Shown: one piece after another, positions 1 to 8,357 of the stretch
Layout of the letters: each line of letters begins with the position of its first letter
Numbering within the stretch: position 1 is the stretch's first letter
From: Bradyrhizobium sp. CCBAU 051011
Lineage (GTDB): Bacteria > Pseudomonadota > Alphaproteobacteria > Rhizobiales > Xanthobacteraceae
Assembly (NCBI RefSeq): GCF_009930815.1
Contig: NZ_CP022222.1
Location: 3,576,501-3,640,500, forward strand
DNA length: 64,000 nucleotides
Direction of reading: 5' to 3'
Notes under the pieces: generated by a model
The model's input: the letters and a program-made list of their open reading frames with translations, nothing else
Databases searched by the model: none
What the model was told of the DNA's origin: nothing
Position numbers and translations under genes: made by a program

Positions 1-1508
1 GCGCCGTCGAGCTCCGCGCCATCGGCGTCCTTCAGCGCGACCTTGATCAACCGCTGCACCCATTCGGCGGCGTCGGCCCGGCCGGCCAGACGCTCGGACG
101 CAAGCATGACCTTGTCGAATTTCGATTCGCCGCGGGAATGCGTGTCCGAATAGCCGCCGACGAGACGGCGGGCCTCGCACACGGCGGTTGCAAGTGCGAC
201 GTCGCGTGCTGCGAATTTCCCGATGCGCTGCACCCATTCGTTGAGATGGCGCATTTCGCGGGCATGCCGCAGCGTGCGGCGGCGGAAGCGGCGCAGGCCG
301 GCGACGCCGTACAGCATCAGGAATGCCGACGGAGCGGTCGTGCGCAGTTTGCGTCCGCGATCGATCAACCGCGCGAGCCGCTCGCTGCGCTCGACCTTTT
401 CGCCAAGAAGCGGCGGCAACAGCCCTGCCATTTCCTCGATCCGCGGATGGAAGAACTCGGTAATGGCGAGAATCTGTTCGTCGCCGGCCCGCACCTCGCG
501 GCGCACCCGGTCAAACCGCCCCGCTCGGGTCTTGAGATCCGCGACGCGGATCACGTCGTCATAGGCCATCGCGATGGCAAGATACTTGGCAAAGGCCTGC
601 AGCAGGCCGGTCGCGTCGCGCGGCATCGCTTCCAGGCGATGGAGATATTCGCCGCCATAGGCGACGTCCTGATAATCGACAACGCGCTGCAGGCCGGCCG
701 CGACGATTCCGTGCACCTCTTCCGGCAATTGCCGCGCTCGCGCGACCAGCGCGTCGTAATCGGCGTGACCGATCGGCTCGAGGCGCGGAAGGTGTTTAGC
801 GAGCGGCGGCTTCGCTGCGGGCTTGATCTTCGGATCCTGCTTGAGCGTGGCGACGGCCCGCTCGCGGCCGGCGGAGAAGGCGCGCAGGCTGGCATCGACG
901 CCGACGCCGGCGGCCCGTATCGTTTCTTCAAAATCCTCTGTCGTGAAGGGCAGGGCGTCGGACCCCGCGAGCGCGCCGAACAGCACCGAGGACACCACGC
1001 TGCCGGTGGCGTCAGCGATCTCGGCCATGTCGAAGGCGATGAAGCGATTGGCTGCGACATTCGCCGCCTCGTAGACCTGCGATGCGTCGGCAGTGCCGTC
1101 GCCGGGCGCGGTTTTTTCGATCACGGCCAGGGAGCGGTGCGAAGAGCCGATTAGGAGCGTGCGGTCGGGCGAGACCAGCCCGCGCAGGATGGCGCGGCCG
1201 GCTTCCATCAATTCGGCGCCGATCACGATGTCGACCTTGCCCGGCGCCGGCATCAGCGACAGCACGGGGTGACGGTCGGGTTTGCTGGCGTCGGGCGCGA
1301 TCATCTCGATGTAATAGATCGTGGCGCCGGTGCGCTGGGCGACGCCGGGCACCGAGGTCGATTGCGCGAACCAGCCGCGCCGCTCGGCCAGCGCCACGAT
1401 CCAGTCGACCAGCACGCCGCCGCCCTGGCCGCCCATCGCGAGCACCGCAACGGTGATGGGCCGTGCCTGACTGAGCGCGACGGAGGAGGGCGCTACGGAG
1501 ACGTTCAT
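1..1508 (-). CDS. iorB: Indolepyruvate oxidoreductase subunit beta, partial at the left edge
   Basis: This is the smaller subunit of an arylpyruvate:ferredoxin oxidoreductase, which oxidatively decarboxylates aryl pyruvates to aryl-acyl-CoA with IorA. It starts with ATG at 1508 (MNVSVAPSSVALSQARPI) and stays open for about 502 codons to the left edge, so its C-terminus lies outside. The N-terminal GGQGGGV motif (about residues 25-31) and the following Rossmann-like segment fit the 2-oxoacid oxidoreductase gamma domain. The long Arg- and Leu-rich remainder fits the extended form found in proteobacteria. The start overlaps the iorA stop as ATGA, which means translational coupling. The identity is firm, but the exact substrate is inferred. 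Confidence 0.85.
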   Translation of the reverse strand, partial: MNVSVAPSSVALSQARPITVAVLAMGGQGGGVLVDWIVALAERRGWFAQSTSVPGVAQRTGATIYYIEMIAPDASKPDRHPVLSLMPAPGKVDIVIGAELMEAGRAILRGLVSPDRTLLIGSSHRSLAVIEKTAPGDGTADASQVYEAANVAANRFIAFDMAEIADATGSVVSSVLFGALAGSDALPFTTEDFEETIRAAGVGVDASLRAFSAGRERAVATLKQDPKIKPAAKPPLAKHLPRLEPIGHADYDALVARARQLPEEVHGIVAAGLQRVVDYQDVAYGGEYLHRLEAMPRDATGLLQAFAKYLAIAMAYDDVIRVADLKTRAGRFDRVRREVRAGDEQILAITEFFHPRIEEMAGLLPPLLGEKVERSERLARLIDRGRKLRTTAPSAFLMLYGVAGLRRFRRRTLRHAREMRHLNEWVQRIGKFAARDVALATAVCEARRLVGGYSDTHSRGESKFDKVMLASERLAGRADAAEWVQRLIKVALKDADGAELDG

Positions 1509-3667
1509 ACCGCCTCCTGTTGGAACATGATCCGCCGTCCCGCCCGCCAGCGCTGCAGCGCGCCGATCACACCCCGCCAGATGCGGTCGAGCCGCGCTTC
1601 GAATGCTGACGGATTGGAAACGATGTCGGCACGGTAGAAGGAAGGACACAGCACGGCGGCGTCGGCGACCTCGCCGCAATGCCCACAGCCCACGCAGGTA
1701 TTGTCGACCGCCGCGACCGGATTGTCCTTTAACGGGTCGGTCGTCGGCTTCACCGACAGCGACGGGCAGCCGGACAGGCGGATGCAGGCGTGGTCGCCGG
1801 AACATACGTCGTCATCGACGCCGAAGCGCTCGCGCACGATGCGCTCGCCGCGTTTGGCGGCAGCCGCGACCAGCGGTTTCACGCGCCGCTGCTTGTTCAG
1901 CATGCACTCCGAGGAGGCGACGATGATCTTCGGGCCCTTTTCCTCCGTGGTCAGCGCCTCGCGCAGCGTGTCGCGCATACGGGTGACATCGTAAGTGCGG
2001 TCGATCTGGCGTACCCATTTGGCGCCGACGCCCTTCACCGCCTCGACGATCGGATGCTTGGTCGAGCGCGAACGGTTGTCGGCGCGGGAGGAGGGGATGT
2101 CCTGCCCGCCGGTTGCGGCGGAATAATAATTGTCGACCACGACGATCACCCCGTCGTGCTGGTTGAAGACAGCGTTGCCGACGCCGCTGGTCAGCCCGTT
2201 ATGCCAGAAGCCGCCGTCGCCCATCATCGAGATCGAGCGCTTGCCCGCGGGAACGTTGAAGGCGGAGGCCGATGCCGGGCCGAGCCCGTAACCCATGGTG
2301 GTGGCGCCGATATTGAACGGCGGCAGGATCGAGAACAAATGGCAGCCGATATCGGCGGCGATATGATGCGGGCCGAGTTCCTTTTCGACCAGCTTCATCG
2401 CAGAAAAGATCGGCCGCTCCGGGCAGCCGGTGCAGAAGCCCGGCGGGCGCGGCGGCACTACGTCGGCGAGCGCGCGGATCTTCTCATCGACCTCGGTGCG
2501 GTCGATGTTCGGTGCGCGCGCGGCGTCCGACAAGATATCCGGGCGCCAGCGGCGGATGAAGGCGCCGATCGCTTCGCCCGTCACCTGCGCGGTGTACTCG
2601 CCGGCCATCGGGAACAGGTCCTTGCCGTGCAGCTTGGCCGGAATGTCGGCATTGCGCAGGATCTTGTGCAGCGCCTGCTCGATGAATTCGGGCTGGCCCT
2701 CCTCGACCATCAGCACGGCCTTCTTGCCGCGGCAGAAGTCGATCACCTCGCGGTCGACGATCGGGTAGGTCACGTTCATCACATAGAGCGGCACCCGCGT
2801 CTCACCCCAGATGTCGGCAAGGCCTGCCTCGCGCAGCGCGGTGATGACGCCGTTATACATGCCGCCCTGCATGATGATGCCGATATCGTCGATATCGCCG
2901 TCGAACGTCTCGTTCATGCCGCGTGCATGGATGAATTCGACCGCTGCGGGCCAGCGATGCTCGATCTTCTCCTTCTCGTGCAGGAACGAGGCCGGCGGCA
3001 GCACGATGCGGTTGGTGTCGCGTGACGGCTGATCCAGCGCGCGGGAAAGCGGAAAGGCGGGACGGACGTTGTCGCGGGTGGCGAACCGGCCATGCACATG
3101 GCAGGCGCGGATCCGCACTTCCAGCATCACAGGCGTATTCGACGCCTCTGACAGCTCGAAGGAATCGTGCACGGCCTTGACGATGGAGGCCACGTTGGGC
3201 CGCGGATCGACCAGCCAGAGCTGCGACTTCATCGCAAACGCGTGCGAACGCTCCTGCATGATGGAGGAGCCTTCGCCGTAATCCTCGCCAATGATGATGA
3301 GCGCCCCGCCGGTGACGCCGCCCGAGGATAGATTGGCGAGCGCGTCGGACGCGACGTTGATGCCGACCGGCGCCTTGAAGGTGACCGCGCCGCGGATCGG
3401 ATACATCACGGACGCGGCCAGCGTCGCCGCTGCCGTCGCTTCGCTCGCGCTGGATTCGAAATGCACGCCGAGGTCGGAGAGGATATCCTGCGCGTCCGAC
3501 AGCACGTCCATCAGATGCGAGATCGGGGCGCCCTGGTAGCCGGCGACGTAACTGACGCCGCATTCAAGCAAGGCCTTGGTGATGGCGAGGATGCCTTCGC
3601 CGCGGAATTCCTGGCCGGCGCCGAGCTTGAGGTCCTCGACCTCGCGCGCGAAAGAGCGTTCTGCCAT
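1505..3667 (-). CDS. iorA: Indolepyruvate ferredoxin oxidoreductase subunit alpha
   Basis: This is the thiamine-diphosphate catalytic subunit, 720 residues. I place the start at the ATG at 3667 (MAERSFAREV) because GGAGG precedes it by about 6 bases. An in-frame start 20 codons earlier lacks such a site and would overlap the promoter. The N-terminal half is the pyrimidine-binding domain. The ThDP motif GDGGFWHNGLTSGVGN is in the second half. Near the C-terminus CVGCGHCGEVADAAVLC gives four ferredoxin-type cysteines, and another Cys-rich stretch (CSGDHACIRLSGC) precedes it. The family uses phenylpyruvate, hydroxyphenylpyruvate and indolepyruvate. It is transcribed first in an operon with iorB, from a promoter that contains a palindromic element. 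Confidence 0.93.
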   Translation of the reverse strand: MAERSFAREVEDLKLGAGQEFRGEGILAITKALLECGVSYVAGYQGAPISHLMDVLSDAQDILSDLGVHFESSASEATAAATLAASVMYPIRGAVTFKAPVGINVASDALANLSSGGVTGGALIIIGEDYGEGSSIMQERSHAFAMKSQLWLVDPRPNVASIVKAVHDSFELSEASNTPVMLEVRIRACHVHGRFATRDNVRPAFPLSRALDQPSRDTNRIVLPPASFLHEKEKIEHRWPAAVEFIHARGMNETFDGDIDDIGIIMQGGMYNGVITALREAGLADIWGETRVPLYVMNVTYPIVDREVIDFCRGKKAVLMVEEGQPEFIEQALHKILRNADIPAKLHGKDLFPMAGEYTAQVTGEAIGAFIRRWRPDILSDAARAPNIDRTEVDEKIRALADVVPPRPPGFCTGCPERPIFSAMKLVEKELGPHHIAADIGCHLFSILPPFNIGATTMGYGLGPASASAFNVPAGKRSISMMGDGGFWHNGLTSGVGNAVFNQHDGVIVVVDNYYSAATGGQDIPSSRADNRSRSTKHPIVEAVKGVGAKWVRQIDRTYDVTRMRDTLREALTTEEKGPKIIVASSECMLNKQRRVKPLVAAAAKRGERIVRERFGVDDDVCSGDHACIRLSGCPSLSVKPTTDPLKDNPVAAVDNTCVGCGHCGEVADAAVLCPSFYRADIVSNPSAFEARLDRIWRGVIGALQRWRAGRRIMFQQEAV

Positions 3668-3713
3668 GCTCGCCTCCAAGGCCTTGCCCGGAACTCTGGG
3701 ATGACCGAATATA

Positions 3714-3743
3714 ATTTTAGACATCAAACAAAAATGATGTCAA
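3714..3743 (-). promoter_or_regulatory. Probable iorAB promoter with an embedded operator-like dyad
   Basis: On the minus strand TTGACA (3743-3738) is followed after 18 bases by TAAAAT (3719-3714), a good sigma-70-type match about 50 bases from the iorA start. The element GTTTGATGTCTAAAA (3729-3715) overlaps the -10 box. Nearly the same 15-mer, differing by one base, recurs at 3872-3886 in front of the divergent gene. That repetition suggests one regulator acting on both promoters, but this is inferred only from sequence. Confidence 0.6.
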
Positions 3744-3860
3744 TCGGGCCGGCGGGTTCACAGGCCTCAAAAACACCGATCGCGCATTTGTGCGCAGTTT
3801 CTAGCCTGTTTCGTAGGCTTCGTGCGCAGCCGCCGCGCTTCCGATGGGCGCGCGGCTCGC

Positions 3861-3890
3861 TTGACAGGATATTTTAGACATGAAACATTA
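3861..3890 (+). promoter_or_regulatory. Putative promoter and operator of the acyl-CoA dehydrogenase operon
   Basis: TTGACA at 3861-3866 is a consensus -35 box. The following spacer holds TTTTAGACATGAAAC (3872-3886), one base different from the element in the iorA promoter. A -10 box is less clear (AACATT or CATTAT at 3884-3891). A protein bound here would sit between the two polymerase contacts, which suits repression. Confidence 0.45.
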
Positions 3891-3947
3891 TTGGGGCGCG
3901 CTGCGCTTGGCGGTGTGCGCCAAAAGCGGCCTTTGCGGGAGACTAGT

Positions 3948-5123
3948 ATGACCCCGGTTTCGCCATTACGCGGGCCGTCGCGCGAACATCTCGCGTGGCC
4001 GTTCTTCGATTCCCGCCACAGCGAATACGCTGCCGCGCTCGATGCATTTGCTGCCGATCTTGGCGATACGCACGGCCATGACGTGGACGAGACCTGCCGT
4101 TCGCTGGTCCGCAGGCTTGGCGCCGCCGGATTGCTGGAGGCGTCCGTTGCGGGCGACCAACCTGATGCGGTGATCGATTCCCGGCTGATTTGTCTCGCCC
4201 GCGAAACGCTGGCCTGGCACAGCGGGCTCGCCGATTTCGCCTTTGCGATGCAGGGGCTTGGCACCGGTGCGGTGGCGATTGCCGGCTCGCCCGAACTGCG
4301 CGCACTGGTGCTGCCGAAGGCGCGGCGCGGCGAATGGGTTGCCGCCTTTGCCCTGTCGGAGAAGGAAGCCGGTTCCGACGTTGCCGCGATGGCCTGCAGC
4401 GCCCGGCGCGAGGGCGACCACTACATCCTGGATGGCGAGAAGACCTGGATTTCCAACGGCGGCATTGCTGACGTCTATACGCTGTTTGCCCGAACCGGCG
4501 AGGCGCCGGGTGCGCGGGGCATTTCAGCCTTTGTAGTGTTGCCGGACGATCCCGGCTTTTCGATCGCCGATCGCATCGATGTGATGGCGCCGCACCCGCT
4601 GGCGACGCTGCGTTTTGAGGGCTGCCGGATTCCGGCGAGCCGGCTGTTGGGTTCCCCGGGTGAAGGTTTCAAGATCGCGATGCGCACGCTCGACATCTTC
4701 CGGGCATCGGTCGCAGCCGCAGCGTTGGGTTTTGCCCGCCGCGCGCTCGATGAGGCCGTGGTGCATGCCCGGTCACGACGGATGTTCGGCGGCGTGCTGG
4801 GCGACCAGCAATTGACGCAAGCCACGCTCGGCGACATGGCCGCCGACGTCGATGCCAGCGCGCTTCTCACTTATCGGGCGGCGTGGCGGCGCGACGTGCA
4901 GAAGGCCTCCACGACGCGCGAAGCAGCGATGGCCAAGATGGTTGCGACGGAAGCCGCGCAGGCAGTGATCGACCGCGCCGTACAGATGTTCGGCGGCCGC
5001 GGCGTGCGCTCTGGCGAGATCGTCGAGCAGCTCTATCGCGAAATTCGCGCGTTGCGCATCTATGAAGGCGCGACCGAAGTCCAGAAACTCATCATCGGAC
5101 GCGACGTCCTGAAGGCGATCTAG
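3948..5123 (+). CDS. Acyl-CoA dehydrogenase family protein
   Basis: A flavoprotein that oxidises an acyl-CoA at the alpha-beta position and passes electrons to ETF, 391 residues, typical length. The start is the ATG at 3948 ([11 protein letters not shown]), preceded by GGGAGA. The open frame extends 42 codons further upstream, but through the promoter. Family motifs are present: [14 protein letters not shown] in the middle domain, [15 protein letters not shown] for FAD and substrate contact, and [20 protein letters not shown] with YEGATEVQ near the end, where the Glu is the likely catalytic base. It heads a rightward operon with RidA and gentisate-cleavage genes, so the substrate may be a side-chain or aryl-derived CoA ester. 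The substrate is not deducible from sequence. Confidence 0.9.
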   Translation: MTPVSPLRGPSREHLAWPFFDSRHSEYAAALDAFAADLGDTHGHDVDETCRSLVRRLGAAGLLEASVAGDQPDAVIDSRLICLARETLAWHSGLADFAFAMQGLGTGAVAIAGSPELRALVLPKARRGEWVAAFALSEKEAGSDVAAMACSARREGDHYILDGEKTWISNGGIADVYTLFARTGEAPGARGISAFVVLPDDPGFSIADRIDVMAPHPLATLRFEGCRIPASRLLGSPGEGFKIAMRTLDIFRASVAAAALGFARRALDEAVVHARSRRMFGGVLGDQQLTQATLGDMAADVDASALLTYRAAWRRDVQKASTTREAAMAKMVATEAAQAVIDRAVQMFGGRGVRSGEIVEQLYREIRALRIYEGATEVQKLIIGRDVLKAI

Positions 5124-5164
5124 CCGTACGGCTTTCCAGTCGCGTCCTGCTACGGGAGTTGAGA

Positions 5165-5560
5165 ATGTTCGAAGTCTTGCAGCCGCCCGGTTGGGCCAAG
5201 CCGAGCGGTTACGCGAACGGCATCGCCGCGCGGGGCAAGATGATCTTCATTGCCGGCCAAATCGGCTGGAACGAACAATGCAAGTTCGAGTCGGACGATC
5301 TGGTGGATCAGATCGGCCAGACCCTGAAGAACGTCGATGCGGTTGTGCGCGCCGGCGGCGCCGCACCCGAGCATATCGTGTCGATGACCTGGTTCCTGCT
5401 CGACCGCAAGGAGTATTCAGCGCGCCTGAAGGAAATCGGCGTTGTCTACCGCGGCGTCATGGGCCGTCACTTTCCGACCATGACGGCGCTGCAGGTATCG
5501 GGGCTGGTCGAGGATCGCGCCAAGGTCGAGATACAGGCGATTGCGATGATACCCGATTAG
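5165..5560 (+). CDS. RidA family protein (reactive enamine/imine deaminase-like)
   Basis: A small YjgF/YER057c/UK114-type protein, 131 residues, normally a homotrimer that hydrolyses enamines and imines or acts on related reactive intermediates. The start is the ATG at 5165 (MFEVLQPPG) with GGGAG about 7 bases upstream. A TTG two codons earlier is in frame but less well placed. Features of the fold are visible: GKMIFIAGQIGWN near the N-terminus and the C-terminal FPTMTALQVSGLVEDRAKVEIQAIA. It sits between an acyl-CoA dehydrogenase and a gentisate dioxygenase, so it may process a pathway intermediate rather than serve general detoxification. The canonical catalytic Arg of RidA is not clearly present, so activity is uncertain. 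Confidence 0.88.
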   Translation: MFEVLQPPGWAKPSGYANGIAARGKMIFIAGQIGWNEQCKFESDDLVDQIGQTLKNVDAVVRAGGAAPEHIVSMTWFLLDRKEYSARLKEIGVVYRGVMGRHFPTMTALQVSGLVEDRAKVEIQAIAMIPD

Positions 5561-5610
5561 ATGAATTGACAGGCGATGCCGGAAACGGCGCCAACTCACA
5601 GGAGGGCGGC

Positions 5611-6738
5611 ATGGCAACGAAAGCTCGTGAAAACCACCGGGAAGACGTGGCCGGGCGGGCCAATGTCGAGGATACCCCTGAACTGCTCGCCTACTATGAC
5701 GAACTCGAAAGGCTGGAGGCGGGCGCGCTCTGGACGGTGGCGAACAAGATCGAGCCCTGGCAACCAAAATCATCCTCCGTTCCGGTCTTGTGGCGTTATG
5801 AAGATCTTCGCGCGCATGTGCTGCGCTCCGTCGAACTGGTATCACCGGAAAAGGCCGGGCGGCGCGTCATCTATCTGAACAATCCCGGCCGGCGCGAGCA
5901 CGCCGCCGCGGTCGGCTGGCTCTATTCCGGGCTGCAGGTGATGCATCCGGGCGAGGTCGCATCTGCCCACGCTCATTCGGCCTCCGCGCTGCGCTTCATC
6001 ATGGAAGGCGAGGGCGCCTACACCATCGTCGACGGTCACAAGATGACGCTTGGCGCCAACGATTTCGTGCTGACGCCGAATGGCACCTGGCACGAGCACG
6101 GCGTCTCCAGCGACGGCACGCCCTGCATCTGGCAGGACGGCCTCGACATTCCCCTGGTCAACACGCTCGAAGCCAATTTCTACGTGGTTCATCCCGATCT
6201 GCAGCAGAGCGTCGGCTATCCCGTCGACGATATGACGCACACCTGGGGGAGTCCCGGCCTGCGGCCGGCCGGCGCCGAGTGGTCCAAGGGATATTCGCCG
6301 CTGCTGAAATATGAGTGGGGTCCGACCTACGAGGCACTGCAGCGCTACGGCAAGGCCACCGATGGCTCGCCATACGACGGCGTTCTCATGAACTATGTGA
6401 ATCCAGTGACCGGCGGTCCGGTGATGCAGACCATCGGTGCATCGATGCAGATGCTGCGGCCGGGCGAGAGCACCCGAGCGCACCGTCACACCGGCAGTTT
6501 CATCTATCAGGTCGCCAAGGGGCGCGGTCACTCCATCATCGACGGCAAGCGCTTCGACTGGAAGGAGCGCGACATCTTCTGTGTTCCGTCCTGGGCCTGG
6601 CATGAGCATGTGAACGGCTCGGCCAGCGAGGATGCCTGCCTCTTCACCTTCAACGACCTGCCGGTCATGCAGGCGCTTGGCCTCTATCGCGAGGAAGCGT
6701 TCGGCGACAATGGCGGCCGCCAGCCGCTCGTAGCCTAG
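5611..6738 (+). CDS. Gentisate 1,2-dioxygenase (bicupin ring-cleavage enzyme)
   Basis: This Fe(II) bicupin dioxygenase, 375 residues, opens gentisate to maleylpyruvate. The start is the ATG at 5611 (MATKARENHRE) with GGAGGG just upstream. The open frame extends further upstream but only over RidA. The first cupin has His120 and His122 (SAHAHSASALRFIMEGEG) and His161 (GTWHEHG), matching the iron triad of the family. The second cupin is recognisable at HRHTGSFIYQVAKGRGHSI but looks degenerate. Close relatives also cleave salicylate, 1-hydroxy-2-naphthoate or 5-nitrosalicylate, so substrate assignment is open. The neighbouring FAH protein fits the next step of the gentisate route. Confidence 0.9.
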   Translation: MATKARENHREDVAGRANVEDTPELLAYYDELERLEAGALWTVANKIEPWQPKSSSVPVLWRYEDLRAHVLRSVELVSPEKAGRRVIYLNNPGRREHAAAVGWLYSGLQVMHPGEVASAHAHSASALRFIMEGEGAYTIVDGHKMTLGANDFVLTPNGTWHEHGVSSDGTPCIWQDGLDIPLVNTLEANFYVVHPDLQQSVGYPVDDMTHTWGSPGLRPAGAEWSKGYSPLLKYEWGPTYEALQRYGKATDGSPYDGVLMNYVNPVTGGPVMQTIGASMQMLRPGESTRAHRHTGSFIYQVAKGRGHSIIDGKRFDWKERDIFCVPSWAWHEHVNGSASEDACLFTFNDLPVMQALGLYREEAFGDNGGRQPLVA

Positions 6739-6748
6739 GAGAGCAGCA

Positions 6749-7660
6749 GTGCGTCTTGTTACTTATCGCAGCACCGTTGAAGCCGCCGCGCGTCTTGGCG
6801 CTGTCGTTGGTGATCTCGTTTTGGACGTCGAGAAGGCCGGGCAGCATGCCGGGCTTGCGCTTCCTTCGTCGATGCTCGATTTCATCGATCTCGGGCCGGC
6901 CGCACTGGCCGCGCTCAAAAAGATACTGAACGAAGGCAAGAATAACTGGCCCGTCGGCGCCGCCTTGCCGCTCGCGAACGTCAGGCTGCTGGCGCCGATA
7001 CCGCGTCCGCGCAAGAACATTTTTGGCATCGGTCTGAACTATGTCGAGCACGTCGCGGAATCATCGCGCGCCCTCGATACCGCGAAGGACCTGCCGAAGC
7101 AGCCCATCATCTTCTCGAAGCCGCCGACCAGCGTCATCGGGCCGGATGAAGCCATTCATCACAACAAGGCGATCACGCAGCAGCTCGACTGGGAGGTCGA
7201 GCTTGCAGTCGTGATGGGGCGAACCGCGCGGAGGGTATCGGAGGCGGACGCACTCGACTTTGTGTTCGGATACAGTGTGATGATCGACGTCAGCGCCCGC
7301 GACAATCGCCGCGCCGGTCAATGGATCTACTCCAAGGGACAGGACACCTACGCGCCGTTCGGGCCGTGCATCGTCACCGCAGACGAAATCACCGATCCAC
7401 ACGCGCTCGATCTCTGGCTGACGGTGAACGGCGTCGAGAAGCAGCGCTCCAACACGCGCCACATGCTGTTCAAGGTGCCGCTGCTGATCGCCGACATTTC
7501 GGCCGCGATGACGCTGGAGCCGGGAGACATCATCGCGACGGGCACGCCCGAAGGCGTCGGCGCGGGGCGCTCTCCGCAGGAATGGCTGTGGCCGGGCGAT
7601 GTGGTGGAAGCCGAAGTGACCGGCATCGGCCGGCTGCGTCATCCCGTGGTGGCGATCTGA
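6749..7660 (+). CDS. Fumarylacetoacetate hydrolase family protein, likely fumarylpyruvate hydrolase
   Basis: The family cleaves C-C bonds in fumarylpyruvate, acylpyruvates or fumarylacetoacetate using a divalent metal; this one has 303 residues. It starts with GTG at 6749, preceded by GGAGAG. The C-terminal FAH domain is clear: GIGLNYVEHV, FSKPPTSVIGPDE, LDWEVELAVVMG with the metal-binding acidic residues, IDVSARD, and GDIIATGTPEGVGAG. It follows gentisate 1,2-dioxygenase by 10 bases, so the likely role is the hydrolysis of the ring-opened product to pyruvate and fumarate or maleate. No maleylpyruvate isomerase is seen next to it, so direct hydrolysis of maleylpyruvate is possible. Confidence 0.88.
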   Translation: MRLVTYRSTVEAAARLGAVVGDLVLDVEKAGQHAGLALPSSMLDFIDLGPAALAALKKILNEGKNNWPVGAALPLANVRLLAPIPRPRKNIFGIGLNYVEHVAESSRALDTAKDLPKQPIIFSKPPTSVIGPDEAIHHNKAITQQLDWEVELAVVMGRTARRVSEADALDFVFGYSVMIDVSARDNRRAGQWIYSKGQDTYAPFGPCIVTADEITDPHALDLWLTVNGVEKQRSNTRHMLFKVPLLIADISAAMTLEPGDIIATGTPEGVGAGRSPQEWLWPGDVVEAEVTGIGRLRHPVVAI

Positions 7661-7669
7661 GAGGCCGAC

Positions 7670-8317
7670 ATGATCTTCGACATGGAGACGCTGGAAGCGC
7701 AGAACCGCTACAAGATCCTGACGGCCACGGTGACGCCGCGGCCGATCGCCTGGATCACCACGCTCTCCGCGAGCGGCGTGATCAACGCTGCGCCTTTCAG
7801 CTTCTTCAACGTGATGGGACATGAACCGCCCACCGTCGCGATCGGGCTTCTGGCGGGCTCGGAACGCTTCAAGGACACGGCGGCAAATATCCTCGACACC
7901 GGGGAATTCGTCGTGAACCTCGTCGCCGAAAGCAACGCCGAGGCCATGAACATCACCTGCATCGATGCGCCGCCGGACATCGACGAACTGAAGCTCGCCG
8001 GATTGACGCCGGCCGCCTCGCAGGCGGTGCGCCCGCCGCGTATCGCGGAATCGCCGGTGTCGTTCGAATGCCGCGTCCTCACGTCGCTGGTGACAGGGCC
8101 GCGGCAGACCGCCGTCATCGGCCGCGTGCTCCGTGCCCATGTCGACGATGCCGTGATCCTGGACAAGGAACGCTGCCACATCGATACGCAGGCGCTGCAC
8201 CTGATCGCCCGTATGCATGGCAGCGGCTGGTATGCGCGCTCCACCGACCTGTTCCAGATCGATCGGCCGACCTGGGCAGCGTGGCAGGACAAGAACGCCA
8301 AGGCGGAACCTGCGTGA
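7670..8317 (+). CDS. Flavin reductase family protein (DIM6/NTAB type)
   Basis: A 215-residue split-barrel FMN-binding protein. The motif TATVTPRPIAWITTLSASG followed by NAAPFSFFNVMG is characteristic of the flavin-reductase-like domain. Members either feed reduced flavin to two-component monooxygenases or work as flavin-dependent oxidoreductases themselves. It lies 9 bases after the FAH gene and belongs to the same operon. No flavin-dependent monooxygenase partner is visible in this window, so a partner elsewhere or a stand-alone role must be assumed. Confidence 0.85.
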   Translation: MIFDMETLEAQNRYKILTATVTPRPIAWITTLSASGVINAAPFSFFNVMGHEPPTVAIGLLAGSERFKDTAANILDTGEFVVNLVAESNAEAMNITCIDAPPDIDELKLAGLTPAASQAVRPPRIAESPVSFECRVLTSLVTGPRQTAVIGRVLRAHVDDAVILDKERCHIDTQALHLIARMHGSGWYARSTDLFQIDRPTWAAWQDKNAKAEPA

Positions 8318-8357
8318 CAGGGTTTCCGATGCGTAGGTCGACGAAGCGGAGGACATC

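Noticed and set aside
138..1154. A 338-codon plus-strand open frame at the left edge
   Set aside because: It is antisense to iorB, whose protein has clear motifs; the plus frame has none.
7061..8356. A 431-codon minus-strand open frame
   Set aside because: It spans two well supported plus-strand genes in antisense and shows the biased composition of a shadow frame.
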